Assembly: GCF_007829875.1 (NCBI RefSeq)
Contig: NZ_VIWV01000001.1
Location: 4,062,501-4,126,500 of the forward strand
DNA: 64,000 nucleotides
Direction: 5' to 3'
Source of the DNA: Streptomyces capillispiralis
GTDB taxonomy: Bacteria > Actinomycetota > Actinomycetes > Streptomycetales > Streptomycetaceae
The translations under genes were made by a program, and so were the position numbers. The number at the start of each line of letters is the position of its first letter. Within the stretch, counting starts at the first letter, position 1. Under the pieces are notes generated by a model that was not told the origin of the DNA, searched no databases, and saw only the letters and a list, made by a program, of their open reading frames with translations. Below, one piece after another: positions 34,429-43,433 of the stretch.

Positions 34429-35481
34429 CCCTCGGGGCCGGACGGTGTGCTTCGACCTGCGGATCGGACGTTCGCCACGTCGACGGATGCCGACCGGTGG
34501 CTCATGCGGAAGCGCATCGAAATCGAAGAGGGCCGCTGGCTTGACCCCGCCGAGGGGCGGACGACCGTGCGGGACTGGTCCGCTCGCTGGCTGGCCGCCG
34601 TCGCTCCGCAGCTGAAGCACAAGACACAAGCGACGTACCGTTCGCTGATCAACTCACGCATCAACCCGGCGCTCGGCGACCGGGAGTTGTCGAGTCTGCG
34701 GCCGATCACGGTTACTGAGTGGGTGGCCGCGATGCGTACCGAGGGTCTGAGCGCTTCGCGCATCCGCCAGGCGTACCGGGTGCTGTCGCAGATCATGGCG
34801 TCCGCCGTGGACAACGACCTGATCCCACAGACTCCGTGCCGTGGTGTCCGGCTTCCGCGCATGCCGCAGACCGAACCGCACATCGTCACGCCGCTGGAAG
34901 CCTCGCGCATCGTCCGCACTGCCGAGAAGCCGCACGACTTGCTGATCGCACTGCTCGCCTTCGCCGGTCTGCGGGTGGGAGAGGCGTTCGCGCTTCGGCG
35001 CTCGGACGTGGACGTCGCCGGCGGCTTCCTCCTGGTCGACGAGAACCTGGCCGAAGCGAACGGCGCCCTCGTCTTCGACACCCCGAAGTCTCATCAGAAG
35101 CGGCTCTTGCGGCTGGCACCCTCCCTGGCGAAGCGCCTCGGGGCCTACCTCGAGGAGCTGCCCGGCGGGGAAGACGCGCTGTTGTTCACCACGCCCGCGG
35201 GCAAGCCGCTGCGCTACAACCAGTGGCGCAAGGCGTACTTCGACCCTGCCGTCTCGGCGGCCGGCCTGACCGACGTGACTCCGCACGACCTCCGGGCCTC
35301 CCACGGCACGTGGGTCGCCGACCGGTACGGCGTCATGACCGCCGCGCACCGCCTCGGCCACTAGAACGCGAGCGTCACCACCCGGCACTACGCCCGCCCG
35401 GTCGCCGGCCGCGACGACCAGGTGGCCGAAGCCTCCGACGCGTGGTTCAGCGGGCACGATGGCATCCCATGGGGCACGTAG
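34429..35481 (+). pseudogene. tyrosine integrase, truncated and with an amber stop
   Basis: The frame begins within the AP2-like arm (SGPDGVLRPADRTFAT, from ~34429); the true N-terminus is missing where the low-GC segment joins. The core-binding domain and catalytic GLRVGEAF Arg, HDLRASHGT His/Arg follow. A TAG at 35362-35364 lies right after RLGH. The frame is open after it for 38 residues, NASVTTRHYARPV with the Tyr nucleophile, to TAG at 35479-35481. The remnant at 36380-36569 has TTG at this codon, so the stop is a substitution. Without Tyr the product cannot recombine DNA. Confidence 0.9.
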
Positions 35482-35570
35482 GGGGCGCGACGATTACGGT
35501 GACGGGTCTATGGGAGTGCCCGCACGTGCCTGACCTGCCTCGTAGCGGACGACGACCGTAATCGCCGAAA

Positions 35571-35585
35571 GGTCTTGGAATCCGT
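35571..35585 (+). repeat. degenerate internal att core
   Basis: GGTCTTGGAATCCGT matches the att core start GGTCTTGAAAACCGT at 13 of 15 bases and is preceded by the same ATCGCCGAAA. It lies 90 bp after the integrase stop at 35481, exactly the 90-bp spacing between the second integrase stop (36569) and the right att (36659). Confidence 0.75.
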
Positions 35586-35710
35586 ACGCGTACTTCACGA
35601 TGCGCCGGGAGGCGTGCACGTTTTGCGCCGTGGCTCCCGAGTCAGTCCCCTGAGTGGTTTAACCATCGCTCCCGGAAGAGCACGCTTTCCTTCTTCTAAT
35701 GTGCCTCTTC

Positions 35711-35726
35711 GTAGTCAGTTGACTAC
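35711..35726. promoter_or_regulatory. inverted repeat upstream of secreted-protein gene
   Basis: GTAGTCA and TGACTAC face each other across two bases, 23 bp before the start codon of the next gene. A regulator site is likely by position; the regulator is unknown. Confidence 0.5.
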
Positions 35727-35748
35727 GGAAAGCGAAAAGGGAGAGGGT

Positions 35749-36204
35749 ATGCGACTCAACTCCGTGGGCCGACTGGCGGTGGTTGCCTCGGCAGCACTGC
35801 TGCTGCTCGGTGGGGCGGCCACCTCAGCGCAGGCGTCTGCGCCTGGCCCCGTCCTGTACTCGATCGACTTCTCCAATCCCCAAGAGCAAGACAACAACAA
35901 CCTGCCCGAGCCCTACGGACGGATCTGGGTGCAGTCCCCCTGGCTCCAGCAGACCGCGCTGTGGGAGCACCCGGACGTCGACATCAACACCCCCACCCTG
36001 CCGCGCTATCCCGACGACGGCCCTTACGCGTTCAGGTTCGTCGACCACCCCGTCACCGAGCTGTGCGCCCAGGTGGGCGAGGACGACACCGGCATCAACC
36101 GCGACGACATCCTCGCCGACGGCTGCGTGCCGGTCGACGGTCCCGGCGACTACACCATCTCCGGCCCCGACGGGTCGGTCACGGTCCACCTGCTGGACGT
36201 CTGA
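35749..36204 (+). CDS. small secreted protein of unknown function
   Basis: 151 residues from ATG 35749 with GGGAGAGG just before it; the frame opens earlier at 35575 but without an RBS. A Sec signal (VGRLAVVASAALLLLGGAA, cleavage after AQASA) precedes a 120-residue acidic domain with two Cys, rich in Asp, Pro and Tyr (NNLPEPYGRIW, GEDDTGINRDD). No family recognised. It is cargo between the two stacked element ends, with its own promoter region and terminator. Confidence 0.72.
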   Translation: MRLNSVGRLAVVASAALLLLGGAATSAQASAPGPVLYSIDFSNPQEQDNNNLPEPYGRIWVQSPWLQQTALWEHPDVDINTPTLPRYPDDGPYAFRFVDHPVTELCAQVGEDDTGINRDDILADGCVPVDGPGDYTISGPDGSVTVHLLDV

Positions 36205-36223
36205 CGACCTCGGGCTCAGCGCC

Positions 36224-36267
36224 CACAGCCCCGCCCGCGGTCTGCGAAGGCTGCGGGCGGGGCTGTG
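36224..36267 (+). terminator. strong intrinsic terminator
   Basis: A perfect 15-bp GC-rich stem (36224-36238 with 36253-36267), 14-nt loop, then TTT, begins 20 bp after the secreted-protein stop. Confidence 0.88.
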
Positions 36268-36280
36268 TTTACAGCGTCCT

Positions 36281-36366
36281 GGAAGCCGCTCGGTCGGGGT
36301 TTCCCAGCTGAGCGGCTTGCGTGGCTGGCTGTTCAGCTCGGCCGCGACCTTGTCCAGGTCCGCGGG
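36281..36366 (-). pseudogene. IS30-type transposase C-terminal remnant
   Basis: Read on the minus strand, this gives ADLDKVAAELNSQPRK then PLSWETPTERL. The LNxRPRKxLxWxTPxER signature ends IS30-family transposases. Only ~28 residues remain; the catalytic DDE core is missing. It abuts the second integrase remnant. Confidence 0.7.
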
Positions 36367-36379
36367 AGCGGTAGGGGGA

Positions 36380-36569
36380 TCGCACGTTCGCCACTTCGAC
36401 GGATGCCGACCGGTACGGCGTCATGACCGCCGTGTACTGTCTCGGCCACTTGAACGCGAGCGTCACCACCCGGCACTACGCCCGCCCGGTCGCCGGCCGC
36501 GACGACCAGGTGGCGGAAGCCTCCGACGCGTGGTTCAGCGGGCACGATGGCACCCCATGGGGCACGTAG
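36380..36569 (+). pseudogene. internally deleted integrase remnant
   Basis: The frame joins the arm segment RTFATSTDADR directly to YGVMTAVYCLGHLNASVT and on to the Tyr-containing C-terminus. The join is at GCCGACCGGT (36405-36414). In the longer copy this 10-mer occurs twice, at 34489-34498 and 35317-35326, so deletion between those repeats explains the structure (about 828 bp lost). It lacks most of the catalytic domain. Confidence 0.88.
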
Positions 36570-36658
36570 GGGGCACGAAGACGACGGCGACGGCTCCGCG
36601 GGCATGCCTGCAAGCGTTTGACCTGCGGCGCAGCGGACAACGGCCGTGATCGCCGAAA

Positions 36659-36719
36659 GGTCTTGAAAACCGTCGTGGCAGCGATGTCACCGTGGGTTCA
36701 AATCCCACCGCCTCCGCGC
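36659..36719 (+). repeat. attachment site, right end (61-bp direct repeat)
   Basis: Identical to 30001-30061. It contains the 3' half of tRNA-Ser without a 5' half, so it is not a gene. Chromosomal sequence resumes after it with the presumed original tRNA terminator. Confidence 0.95.
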
Positions 36720-36731
36720 GATGAGCACGGG

Positions 36732-36770
36732 GAACGGCCCCCGACCTGGGTTCAGGGTCGGGGGCCGTTC
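36732..36770 (+). terminator. presumed original tRNA-Ser terminator
   Basis: GAACGGCCCCCGACC (36732-36746) pairs with GGTCGGGGGCCGTTC (36756-36770), 9-nt loop. It is now separated from the tRNA by the element and may end transcription of the convergent gene to its right instead. Confidence 0.8.
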
Positions 36771-36804
36771 GTGTGTCCGGGCGACGGGGGTCGGGCGGGT
36801 GGGG

Positions 36805-39800
36805 TCAGAAGAGGCCCTTGTAACCCTGCCAGCCGGTGGCGATCCTCGTGCGGCTGCCGAAGGAGCCCTTGCCGTTGCCGTTGTTGCGCCATGCGTTGCC
36901 GGAGGTGTCGCGGGAGACGAGGTCCGCCCTGCCGTCACCGGTGATGTCGCCCACGCCCACGATCACGTTGTACGACGAGCCCCAGTCGTCGAAGACCTTC
37001 ACCCGGTTCTTGAACTGGCCGGTGGCCGTGCCGTCGTAGCGCCACAGTTCGTTCGACCTGTCCTGCGCCAGGAGGTCGCCGTGGCCGTCGCCGTTGAGGT
37101 CGCCGACGCCCACGACCTTCTTGTAGCCCGTCCAGCCGGACCGGATCCTCACCTTCGCCGAGAGCTTCCCCGTGCTCGTCGCCTTGTAGAGGTAGATGTC
37201 CCCGGTCGAGGCGTGGCGGGCGATCAGGTCCGCCCGACCGTCACCGCTGAGGTCCCCGGGCGAGGTGAGCACGTCGTACTGGTTCCAGCCGCTGGTGCCC
37301 AGCGACGTGTACGCGGTCGACGGCGTCACCTCCGCACCGCACGCGGGACGGTAGGCGCGCAGGGCGCCGCTGCTGAACCGCACGAGCACGTCGTTGCACC
37401 GGTCACCGCTCAGGTCGCCGAAGGGCACGGCCTTGACGGTCGTCGGCCATCCGGAACCCGTCCGCTTCCCGGTGAACGTTCCCGTCCCCGTCCCGTACTG
37501 GTACGTCAGCCCGCCCGAGCCGTTCAGGGTCACCAACTCGCCGAAGCCGTCCGACCCGACGAAGTCGCGCTGGACCGCCGCCGCGCCGGTGACCCGCACC
37601 GTCCCGGTCCTCGTCAGGGCCGCGCCCTGTCCATCCGCGGGGGTGACGGTCAGCGTCCAGGTGTAGGTGCCGTTGGGCACCAGCCGGCCGGAGCCGTCCT
37701 TGCCGTTCCACGCCGTGCTCACCACACCGCGTGCCGTGCCGCCGGAGAGCGTGCGGACGACCGCACCGCCGGCCTTGTTGCCGAGCACGAGCTTCCAGGA
37801 GGCCGCGGGCTTGTTCAGCCACCACTTGGGGCTCCACTGCGTGGCACCGCCCTTGACGTCCACCGAGCCGGCGACCGTCGCGTCGCGCTGCACGAGGGCG
37901 GAGACGGGGACGCCGCTGGGGGTCAGGCGGACGGAGTCGTCGGAGCGGAGCTGGGCGATCACGCCGGTGTACGGGTCGACGTCCCAGGAGTTCCCCTCGA
38001 ACGCCCCGGCGGTGTGCGCCACGGGCGTCCCGCCCCGGACGTCGATCACCTTGAGCCGTCCGGCCTCGACGGTCGCGACGAAGCCGTCGCCGAGCTGTGC
38101 CTGCTCCCAGCCGGACCCGGAGACGAGCGTCAGGTTCCGCTTGGTGACGGTGTCGTAGACGCCCTGGCCCTCCGAGCCGAGCACGCAGTTCCACAGCAGC
38201 CACCGGCCGACCGCCTGGAAGTCGTTCAGCAGGCAGCCGCGCCCGAACCACACCGGCTCGCCCCGCTGTCCGGTCACCAGGTCGACGGGGACCACGGTGT
38301 CGTTGCCGGACATCACCCACAGGGTGGTGCCCCACATCGCCCGCACGGTGTCCGTCGTCGTGAACACCGTGCGCCCGGAGTCGAGGTCGACGACCCGGGT
38401 CTCCGCCGCGCCGCTGCTGTCGTACGGCCTGGTCAGGGCGGCGAAACGGCCGTTGGCGGCGGCCGCGTACGCGTAGACGCGGGAGCTGTCGACGCGGGTG
38501 CCGGGCAACGACTGGGTGGGGCCGAGCAGACGGGGCTGCTCGGCGACGGTGGTGCCGTGGCCCGAGACGACCGTCCGGCCGTCACCGGTGTCGAGGACGC
38601 GCGGACGGCCGTCCGGGGCGCTCTCCTGCGTGACCCGGCCGCGCTGGGTGCGTGTCCCCACCGAAGGGGAGCCGGTCACACCGGTGTCCCGGCTGTGGAG
38701 ATACGTCCACTGCCCCACGGGGTCCTCCTCCACGGTCGTCAACCGGCCCTGGGCGAGGGTGAGCTGGGAGACCGTGTGGACGACCTGCCGGGGGTACGCG
38801 TCCGCGACCCTGCGCACGGTGACCCCGCCGCCCTCGGCGGGCTCGACGAGGGAGACGCCCCACCGGTCCGTGCTGTCACCGCCCGGCACCAGGAGCCCGC
38901 CGTCCGGGGTCGGCACGGCCTGCTTCGACGTCCTGGCCAGCAGGGTCCGCGGGGCGGAGCCGTCGAGGGGGACGGCGTCGACGCGCCAGACCGGCAGGCC
39001 GAGGTCGGCGCGGCCCAGGGAGGCGTCGTACCGGGCCACCAGGACGGTGTCGCCGACCAGGCCCAGCACCTGCCCGACATCGGCGAGCGGCATGGTCCGC
39101 GGGGCGGCGGCCGGGTCCTGGCGGGAGGCGACGTGGAGGGTGCCGTCGTACCACCACACCAGGTGGGTGGGGCTGAGCGCGACGAGGTAGTACCACGACT
39201 GCACCTCGTGGGGCAGGACCGTCAGGCGCCCCTGCTCGACGTCCAGCCAGCCGGTGAAGACGTCATCGCCCTTGCGGTACCGCACGACCTGTCCGCGCGC
39301 GTCGCCCAGCGACGAGGGGGACCACAGATAGGTGCCGGAGGGGACGCCCTCCACCGTGCGGTCGGTGACGCCGCCGTCGTCCCGGAGGTCCAGCAGGTGC
39401 CACACGGCGTCGGTGCCCGGCCTGCCCGAGGTCGTGACGACCGTCGACCCGAGGGTGCTGAAGTACGTGTGCCCTTCGGGAAGCGGGACGGTGCGGACCT
39501 CGCCGGACGTCATGTCCCGCAGCGTCACGGTCCTGGCGGAGACGTCGTGGCGGGCGACGACGTCCGAGCCCGCGCCGGAACTCGTGACGCCGTACACGTC
39601 CGCGGCGGACGCGTCGACGACCGTGTCGACACCGTCGTAGCTCGTCCAGACCTGGCCGCGCCCGGGCTCGTACCGCAGGAATCCCGAGGGTCCCGCGCTC
39701 AGCAGGCTCGTCCCGGGAAGCTGTGCGGTGGTGGCCGGTACGACCACCTCCGTGCCGGCCGTCGCGGCGTGCGCGCCGCCGGCCGTGAGCGGGCCGAGAC

Positions 39801-39864
39801 CGACGGCGAGTGTGAAGGAAACGGCGGCGGCGGTGGCGCCTCGTGCGAGCGCACGTCTGCCCAT
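36805..39864 (-). CDS. secreted FG-GAP/VCBS beta-propeller protein
   Basis: About 1019 residues from ATG 39864, which has GAGAGG upstream. A signal peptide ends near GAHAATAG. Residues ~40-640 look like beta-strand repeats of a WD/PQQ-type propeller. FlgD-like DGSGRLVPNGTYTW (~725) follows. The C-terminal ~250 residues have at least four FG-GAP/VCBS repeats with Ca2+ loops such as GDLNGDGHGDLL and GDITGDGRADLV. These are found in extracellular adhesins and enzymes, but no catalytic domain is evident. Confidence 0.88.
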   Translation of the reverse strand: MGRRALARGATAAAVSFTLAVGLGPLTAGGAHAATAGTEVVVPATTAQLPGTSLLSAGPSGFLRYEPGRGQVWTSYDGVDTVVDASAADVYGVTSSGAGSDVVARHDVSARTVTLRDMTSGEVRTVPLPEGHTYFSTLGSTVVTTSGRPGTDAVWHLLDLRDDGGVTDRTVEGVPSGTYLWSPSSLGDARGQVVRYRKGDDVFTGWLDVEQGRLTVLPHEVQSWYYLVALSPTHLVWWYDGTLHVASRQDPAAAPRTMPLADVGQVLGLVGDTVLVARYDASLGRADLGLPVWRVDAVPLDGSAPRTLLARTSKQAVPTPDGGLLVPGGDSTDRWGVSLVEPAEGGGVTVRRVADAYPRQVVHTVSQLTLAQGRLTTVEEDPVGQWTYLHSRDTGVTGSPSVGTRTQRGRVTQESAPDGRPRVLDTGDGRTVVSGHGTTVAEQPRLLGPTQSLPGTRVDSSRVYAYAAAANGRFAALTRPYDSSGAAETRVVDLDSGRTVFTTTDTVRAMWGTTLWVMSGNDTVVPVDLVTGQRGEPVWFGRGCLLNDFQAVGRWLLWNCVLGSEGQGVYDTVTKRNLTLVSGSGWEQAQLGDGFVATVEAGRLKVIDVRGGTPVAHTAGAFEGNSWDVDPYTGVIAQLRSDDSVRLTPSGVPVSALVQRDATVAGSVDVKGGATQWSPKWWLNKPAASWKLVLGNKAGGAVVRTLSGGTARGVVSTAWNGKDGSGRLVPNGTYTWTLTVTPADGQGAALTRTGTVRVTGAAAVQRDFVGSDGFGELVTLNGSGGLTYQYGTGTGTFTGKRTGSGWPTTVKAVPFGDLSGDRCNDVLVRFSSGALRAYRPACGAEVTPSTAYTSLGTSGWNQYDVLTSPGDLSGDGRADLIARHASTGDIYLYKATSTGKLSAKVRIRSGWTGYKKVVGVGDLNGDGHGDLLAQDRSNELWRYDGTATGQFKNRVKVFDDWGSSYNVIVGVGDITGDGRADLVSRDTSGNAWRNNGNGKGSFGSRTRIATGWQGYKGLF

Positions 39865-40087
39865 GCGGGACCTCTCCGGGGACATCGGGGGACGACGGGG
39901 AGAGGCTCCGCGCGCGTCGTCTCACCGCAGGTCACCACCCGCGGCGCACCCGACGCCGGACACCCCCCAGCCAAGTGGCCGGATCGTAGCAGTTGCCCCG
40001 GACATGACCGACGCGGACCGAACCCGCCGTTCCCGTGACTCCCCCTACACTCAGCGTCACGCGACGCACCGACTCGAGGGGGGCCGG

Positions 40088-41776
40088 ATGGTGCCGAACG
40101 AAGGGGCCGGGCAGGGGGATGCCGCCGCGGCGGGGCCGACGCTGGAGCAGCTGCTGGCGGTCATGGGGGCCGGGGTGCTGGAGCCGGGCCCGGCTCCGCG
40201 CGGACCGGGGGCCGTGGTCGAGGGGGTCATGGTGCTGGACCCCCTGGAGCCGGGGCGGTCGCGCGGGCAGGTACTGCTGGCCGTGGGCGTCGATCCGCAG
40301 TCGGCCGCCGCCGTGGACGTGGTGCGGCAGGCCGCCGGGGAGGGGGCGGCCGCGGTGGTCTTCGGGCCGGTGAGGACGGGGCGGCACCCGGACGCGCTGC
40401 GGGCGGCCGCCGAGGAGGCCGGTACGGCGGTCCTCTTCCGGACGGCGTGGTGCGGCTGGACGGAGCTGGTCGGCGCGCTGCGGGCCGGTCTGGTCCTGTC
40501 CGGGGTCCCCGCGGACCCGGCCGTGGCCGCCGTGACGCCGGGCGACCTGAACGGGCTGGCCGACGCGGTGGCGGTGCTGGTCGGCGGCGCGGTGACGATC
40601 GAGGACGTCGAGTCCCGGGTCCTGGCGTACTCGTCCACCAAGGAGGACGTGGACGAGTTGCGCCGGCTGACGATCCTCGGCCGCCGGGTGCCGGAATGGC
40701 GCGTGGCCGCCATGCGGGAGGCCGGGTTCTTCCGGGCGCTGTGGGGCTCGGGCGACGTCATCCACCGGCCGGCGCACGGGGAGAACCCCGAGCGCCTGGT
40801 GGTGGCCGTCCGGGCGGGCGGGGAGATCCTGGGATCGATCTGGGTGGCGGCCGCGGGCGGCGAACTCCCGCCGCACGCCGCCGACACGCTGCGCTCGGCG
40901 GCGCGGGTGGCCGCCGCCCATCTGCTCCACCACCGGTCGCACCGCACGCACGCCCGGCTGGTCGAGGACGCGGCCCGCGCGCTGCTCGACGGACGGGGAT
41001 CCGCCGACGTACTGGCGGAGCGCACCGGGATACCGGCGCACGGGCCCTGCGCGGTCCTGGCGGTACGTCCCGGAGCCTCCTGCACGGGGGAGCGGACCGC
41101 GAGGCTGTGCGCCCTGCTGGCGGTGCGCTGCGGCGCGGACGGCCTCATGCCGGTGGTGGTGCCGGTCGACCGGGGCGCGCTGGTCCTGGTGGGCGGGCTG
41201 CCTCAGGACCGGCGGCGGGCCGTCGAGCAGATGGCGCGCCTGGGGAAGTCCCTGGTCCGGCAGGTGGCCGACGTGTTCGGGCCGGAGGCGAGGATCGGGC
41301 TGGGCACGGTGGCCGAAGCGCTGGCGGGCCTGCCCGAGTCGCGCCGGTCGGCGGACCTGGCGCTGAAGGCCCTGCTCACGATGGGCAGGGCGGACACGAC
41401 GGCCGCGAAGGGCGACGCGGGCGAGCCCCTCACCGTCGCGTTCGCGAGCGAGGTGGCCGAGACGATCGCCCTGCACCAGATGCTGGACGCGCTGCCGGGA
41501 CCGGAGCCGGCGCCGGAGACACCGGTGGCCCGCCTGGTGGCGTACGACGCCGGGCAGGGCGGGGGCACCATGGTGCGGACCCTGCGGGCCTACCTCGACC
41601 ACTTCGGTCATGTGCCGGACACCGCCCGGGCGCTGGGGGTGCACGCGAATAGCCTGCGGCACCGCATCACCCGGCTCACCGAGGTGTCCGGGCTCGACCT
41701 CGGCAGCCCGGACGCCCGGCTCCTCGCCCAGCTGCAACTCCGTCTCCTGGACCGGGGGGACGGCCGCGAGGCGTGA
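40088..41776 (+). CDS. PucR-family transcriptional regulator
   Basis: 562 residues from ATG 40088. The N-terminal PucR-type sensor domain runs to ~200, with a GGDEF-like middle region at ~310-420 in this family, and the PucR C-terminal helix-turn-helix is at ~495-555 (DTARALGVHANSLRHRITRLTEVSG). The family regulates purine or amino-acid catabolism and often controls the adjacent gene. Here the adjacent gene is the PLP enzyme at 42053. Confidence 0.9.
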   Translation: MVPNEGAGQGDAAAAGPTLEQLLAVMGAGVLEPGPAPRGPGAVVEGVMVLDPLEPGRSRGQVLLAVGVDPQSAAAVDVVRQAAGEGAAAVVFGPVRTGRHPDALRAAAEEAGTAVLFRTAWCGWTELVGALRAGLVLSGVPADPAVAAVTPGDLNGLADAVAVLVGGAVTIEDVESRVLAYSSTKEDVDELRRLTILGRRVPEWRVAAMREAGFFRALWGSGDVIHRPAHGENPERLVVAVRAGGEILGSIWVAAAGGELPPHAADTLRSAARVAAAHLLHHRSHRTHARLVEDAARALLDGRGSADVLAERTGIPAHGPCAVLAVRPGASCTGERTARLCALLAVRCGADGLMPVVVPVDRGALVLVGGLPQDRRRAVEQMARLGKSLVRQVADVFGPEARIGLGTVAEALAGLPESRRSADLALKALLTMGRADTTAAKGDAGEPLTVAFASEVAETIALHQMLDALPGPEPAPETPVARLVAYDAGQGGGTMVRTLRAYLDHFGHVPDTARALGVHANSLRHRITRLTEVSGLDLGSPDARLLAQLQLRLLDRGDGREA

Positions 41777-41960
41777 GCCCCGGGTGCCGCCCCGGCGGAA
41801 GCGTGCTCCCTCGGGCGTCACCACGAGGAACGGGCGGTTCCGTCGTGCGCGCGCACAACGGCGGGCGCGCCACCTCCCCGGTTTCGCTCCTCGGTGAGAA
41901 CCGCGCGGCGCAACACCGGAACTCCCGACGAAGACACCCGCACCCTCCCGACGGGAGTCT

Positions 41961-41997
41961 GGTCTCACCGCCCGCGGCAGGCGTGGGCGGTGAGACC
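41961..41997 (+). promoter_or_regulatory. 13-bp hairpin between PucR gene and PLP gene
   Basis: GGTCTCACCGCCC (41961-41973) pairs perfectly with GGGCGGTGAGACC (41985-41997), 11-nt loop. It lies 56 bp before the PLP gene start, within the likely leader. There is no T-tract. It could end pucR transcription, attenuate the next gene, or be a protein-binding palindrome. Confidence 0.6.
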
Positions 41998-42052
41998 CCG
42001 GGTGCAGAGCCCGGTGCGGACCCGGTGCAGACCGGTTCAGGGAGGGTGCACG

Positions 42053-43354
42053 ATGAGCGGTTCCGACAAGGCCGGCCGGCGCGAGCGGATCCTGCGGGCG
42101 GCCGTACAGCAGGGGCTCCTGGAGCCCGAGACGGCCGTACTGGCCGGGTTCGTCGACCTCGACGGCGTCCGCGAGACCGTCACGTCCCTGCGCGGCGCGT
42201 TCCCCGCCGACCTCCGGGTCCTGCACGCCTTCGCGGCCAAGGCGAACTGCCTGGTGCCCGTGCTCGGGGAACTGCGCCGGCACGGCATGGGCTGCGAGGT
42301 CGCCAGCGCCGGTGAGTTCGCCCAGGCCCTGGAGGCCGGCTTCGCGCCCGCGGACATCGTGTTCGACTCGCCGGCCAAGACGCGGGCCGAACTGGCCCGG
42401 GCGCTGAGCCTCGGGGTCACCGTGAACGTGGACAGTTTCCAGGAACTCGCGCGGCTGGACGACATCCTGGCGACCCGCTCCTCGGCCTCACGGATCGGTG
42501 TGCGCGTCAACCCCCAGGTCGGCGGCGGATCGATCTCCGCCATGAGCACGGCCACCGCGACCTCCAAGTTCGGCATCCCGCTGGAGGACGAGGGCAACCG
42601 GCAGCGACTGCTCCGGGCGTACCGGGACCGCCCCTGGCTCACCTGGGTGCACACCCACGTCGGTTCGCAGGGCTGCCCCCTGCCCCTGATCGCCCGGGGC
42701 ATCGCGAAGGCCGTGGAGTTCGCCGAGGAGGTCAACGCCCACCTCGGGCGCCGCCAGGTCACCGGCATCGACATCGGGGGAGGCCTGCCGGTCAACTTCG
42801 ACAGCGACGAGACGACGCCGGGCTTCGACACCTACGTGGACCACCTGCGCGAGCACGCCCCGGCCCTGTTCTCGGGGGCGTACGAGATCGTCACCGAGTT
42901 CGGCCGGTCCGTGCTGGCCAAGAACGGCTTCATGGCCGCGTACGTGGAGTACACCAAGACCGTCGGCGGGCGCCCCGTCGCGATCACCCACGCGGGCGCC
43001 CAGGTCGCCACGCGCACGGTGTTCGCCCCCGACGCCTGGCCCCTGCGGATAGAGGCCCACGACCCCCACGGCCGGGCCAAACAGGGCCCGCCGGTGCGGC
43101 AGGACGTCGCCGGCCCGTGCTGCTTCGCCGGGGACCTGCTGGCACGCGACCGTGCGCTGCCCCTCCTCGACGTCGGTGACCTCGTCGTCGTCCCGGACAC
43201 CGGCGCCTACTACTTCTCCACGCCCTTCCACTACAACAGCCTGCCCGAACCCGCCGTGTACGGCGCCCGCGTCGACGCCGACGGCCGGGTCACCTTCCAG
43301 GTGATCCGCCCCGCCCAGGACGCGCACCCGGTCCCGGCGCTCGCTGGCCACTGA
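42053..43354 (+). CDS. DAPDC/ODC-fold PLP-dependent decarboxylase-like enzyme
   Basis: 433 residues from ATG 42053 with GGGAGGG at 42040. Fold-type III features: HAFAAKANCLVP with the Schiff-base Lys (~66), the HVGSQ segment, IDIGGGLP with the phosphate-binding glycines, GPCCFAGDLL with the cross-subunit Cys, and DTGAYYFSTPF with Tyr. It resembles diaminopimelate decarboxylase, but essential lysA is normally elsewhere, so this is likely a paralogue with another amino-acid substrate. No ATP-grasp or transporter is next to it. Confidence 0.87.
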   Translation: MSGSDKAGRRERILRAAVQQGLLEPETAVLAGFVDLDGVRETVTSLRGAFPADLRVLHAFAAKANCLVPVLGELRRHGMGCEVASAGEFAQALEAGFAPADIVFDSPAKTRAELARALSLGVTVNVDSFQELARLDDILATRSSASRIGVRVNPQVGGGSISAMSTATATSKFGIPLEDEGNRQRLLRAYRDRPWLTWVHTHVGSQGCPLPLIARGIAKAVEFAEEVNAHLGRRQVTGIDIGGGLPVNFDSDETTPGFDTYVDHLREHAPALFSGAYEIVTEFGRSVLAKNGFMAAYVEYTKTVGGRPVAITHAGAQVATRTVFAPDAWPLRIEAHDPHGRAKQGPPVRQDVAGPCCFAGDLLARDRALPLLDVGDLVVVPDTGAYYFSTPFHYNSLPEPAVYGARVDADGRVTFQVIRPAQDAHPVPALAGH

Positions 43355-43433
43355 CCCCCACGCCCCGCGTGACCCACCAGCACACCGCGTCCCAGTCACC
43401 ATCACAGCCAGGAGGAAGGCAGGTGTTACCACC

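Larger units (their letters stand above)
30001..36719. mobile_element. decayed AICE-like element(s) in tRNA-Ser
   Basis: About 6.7 kb bounded by the 61-bp att repeats. Content from left: GntR regulator on the minus strand, palindromic operators, six small overlapping plus-strand genes including a second GntR regulator, a low-GC segment with a ParB-like gene, a broken integrase, a degenerate att core, a small secreted protein, an IS30-type remnant and a deleted integrase copy. No rep, xis or tra gene remains. It can no longer move with its own integrase. Confidence 0.9.

Noticed and set aside
36659..36719. Second tRNA-Ser gene
   Set aside because: Only the 3' half is present; the 5' acceptor and D arm are missing, so it is an att site.
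36721..40038. 1105-codon plus-strand open frame opposite the FG-GAP gene
   Set aside because: No domain or signal; composition typical of antisense frames in high-GC DNA.
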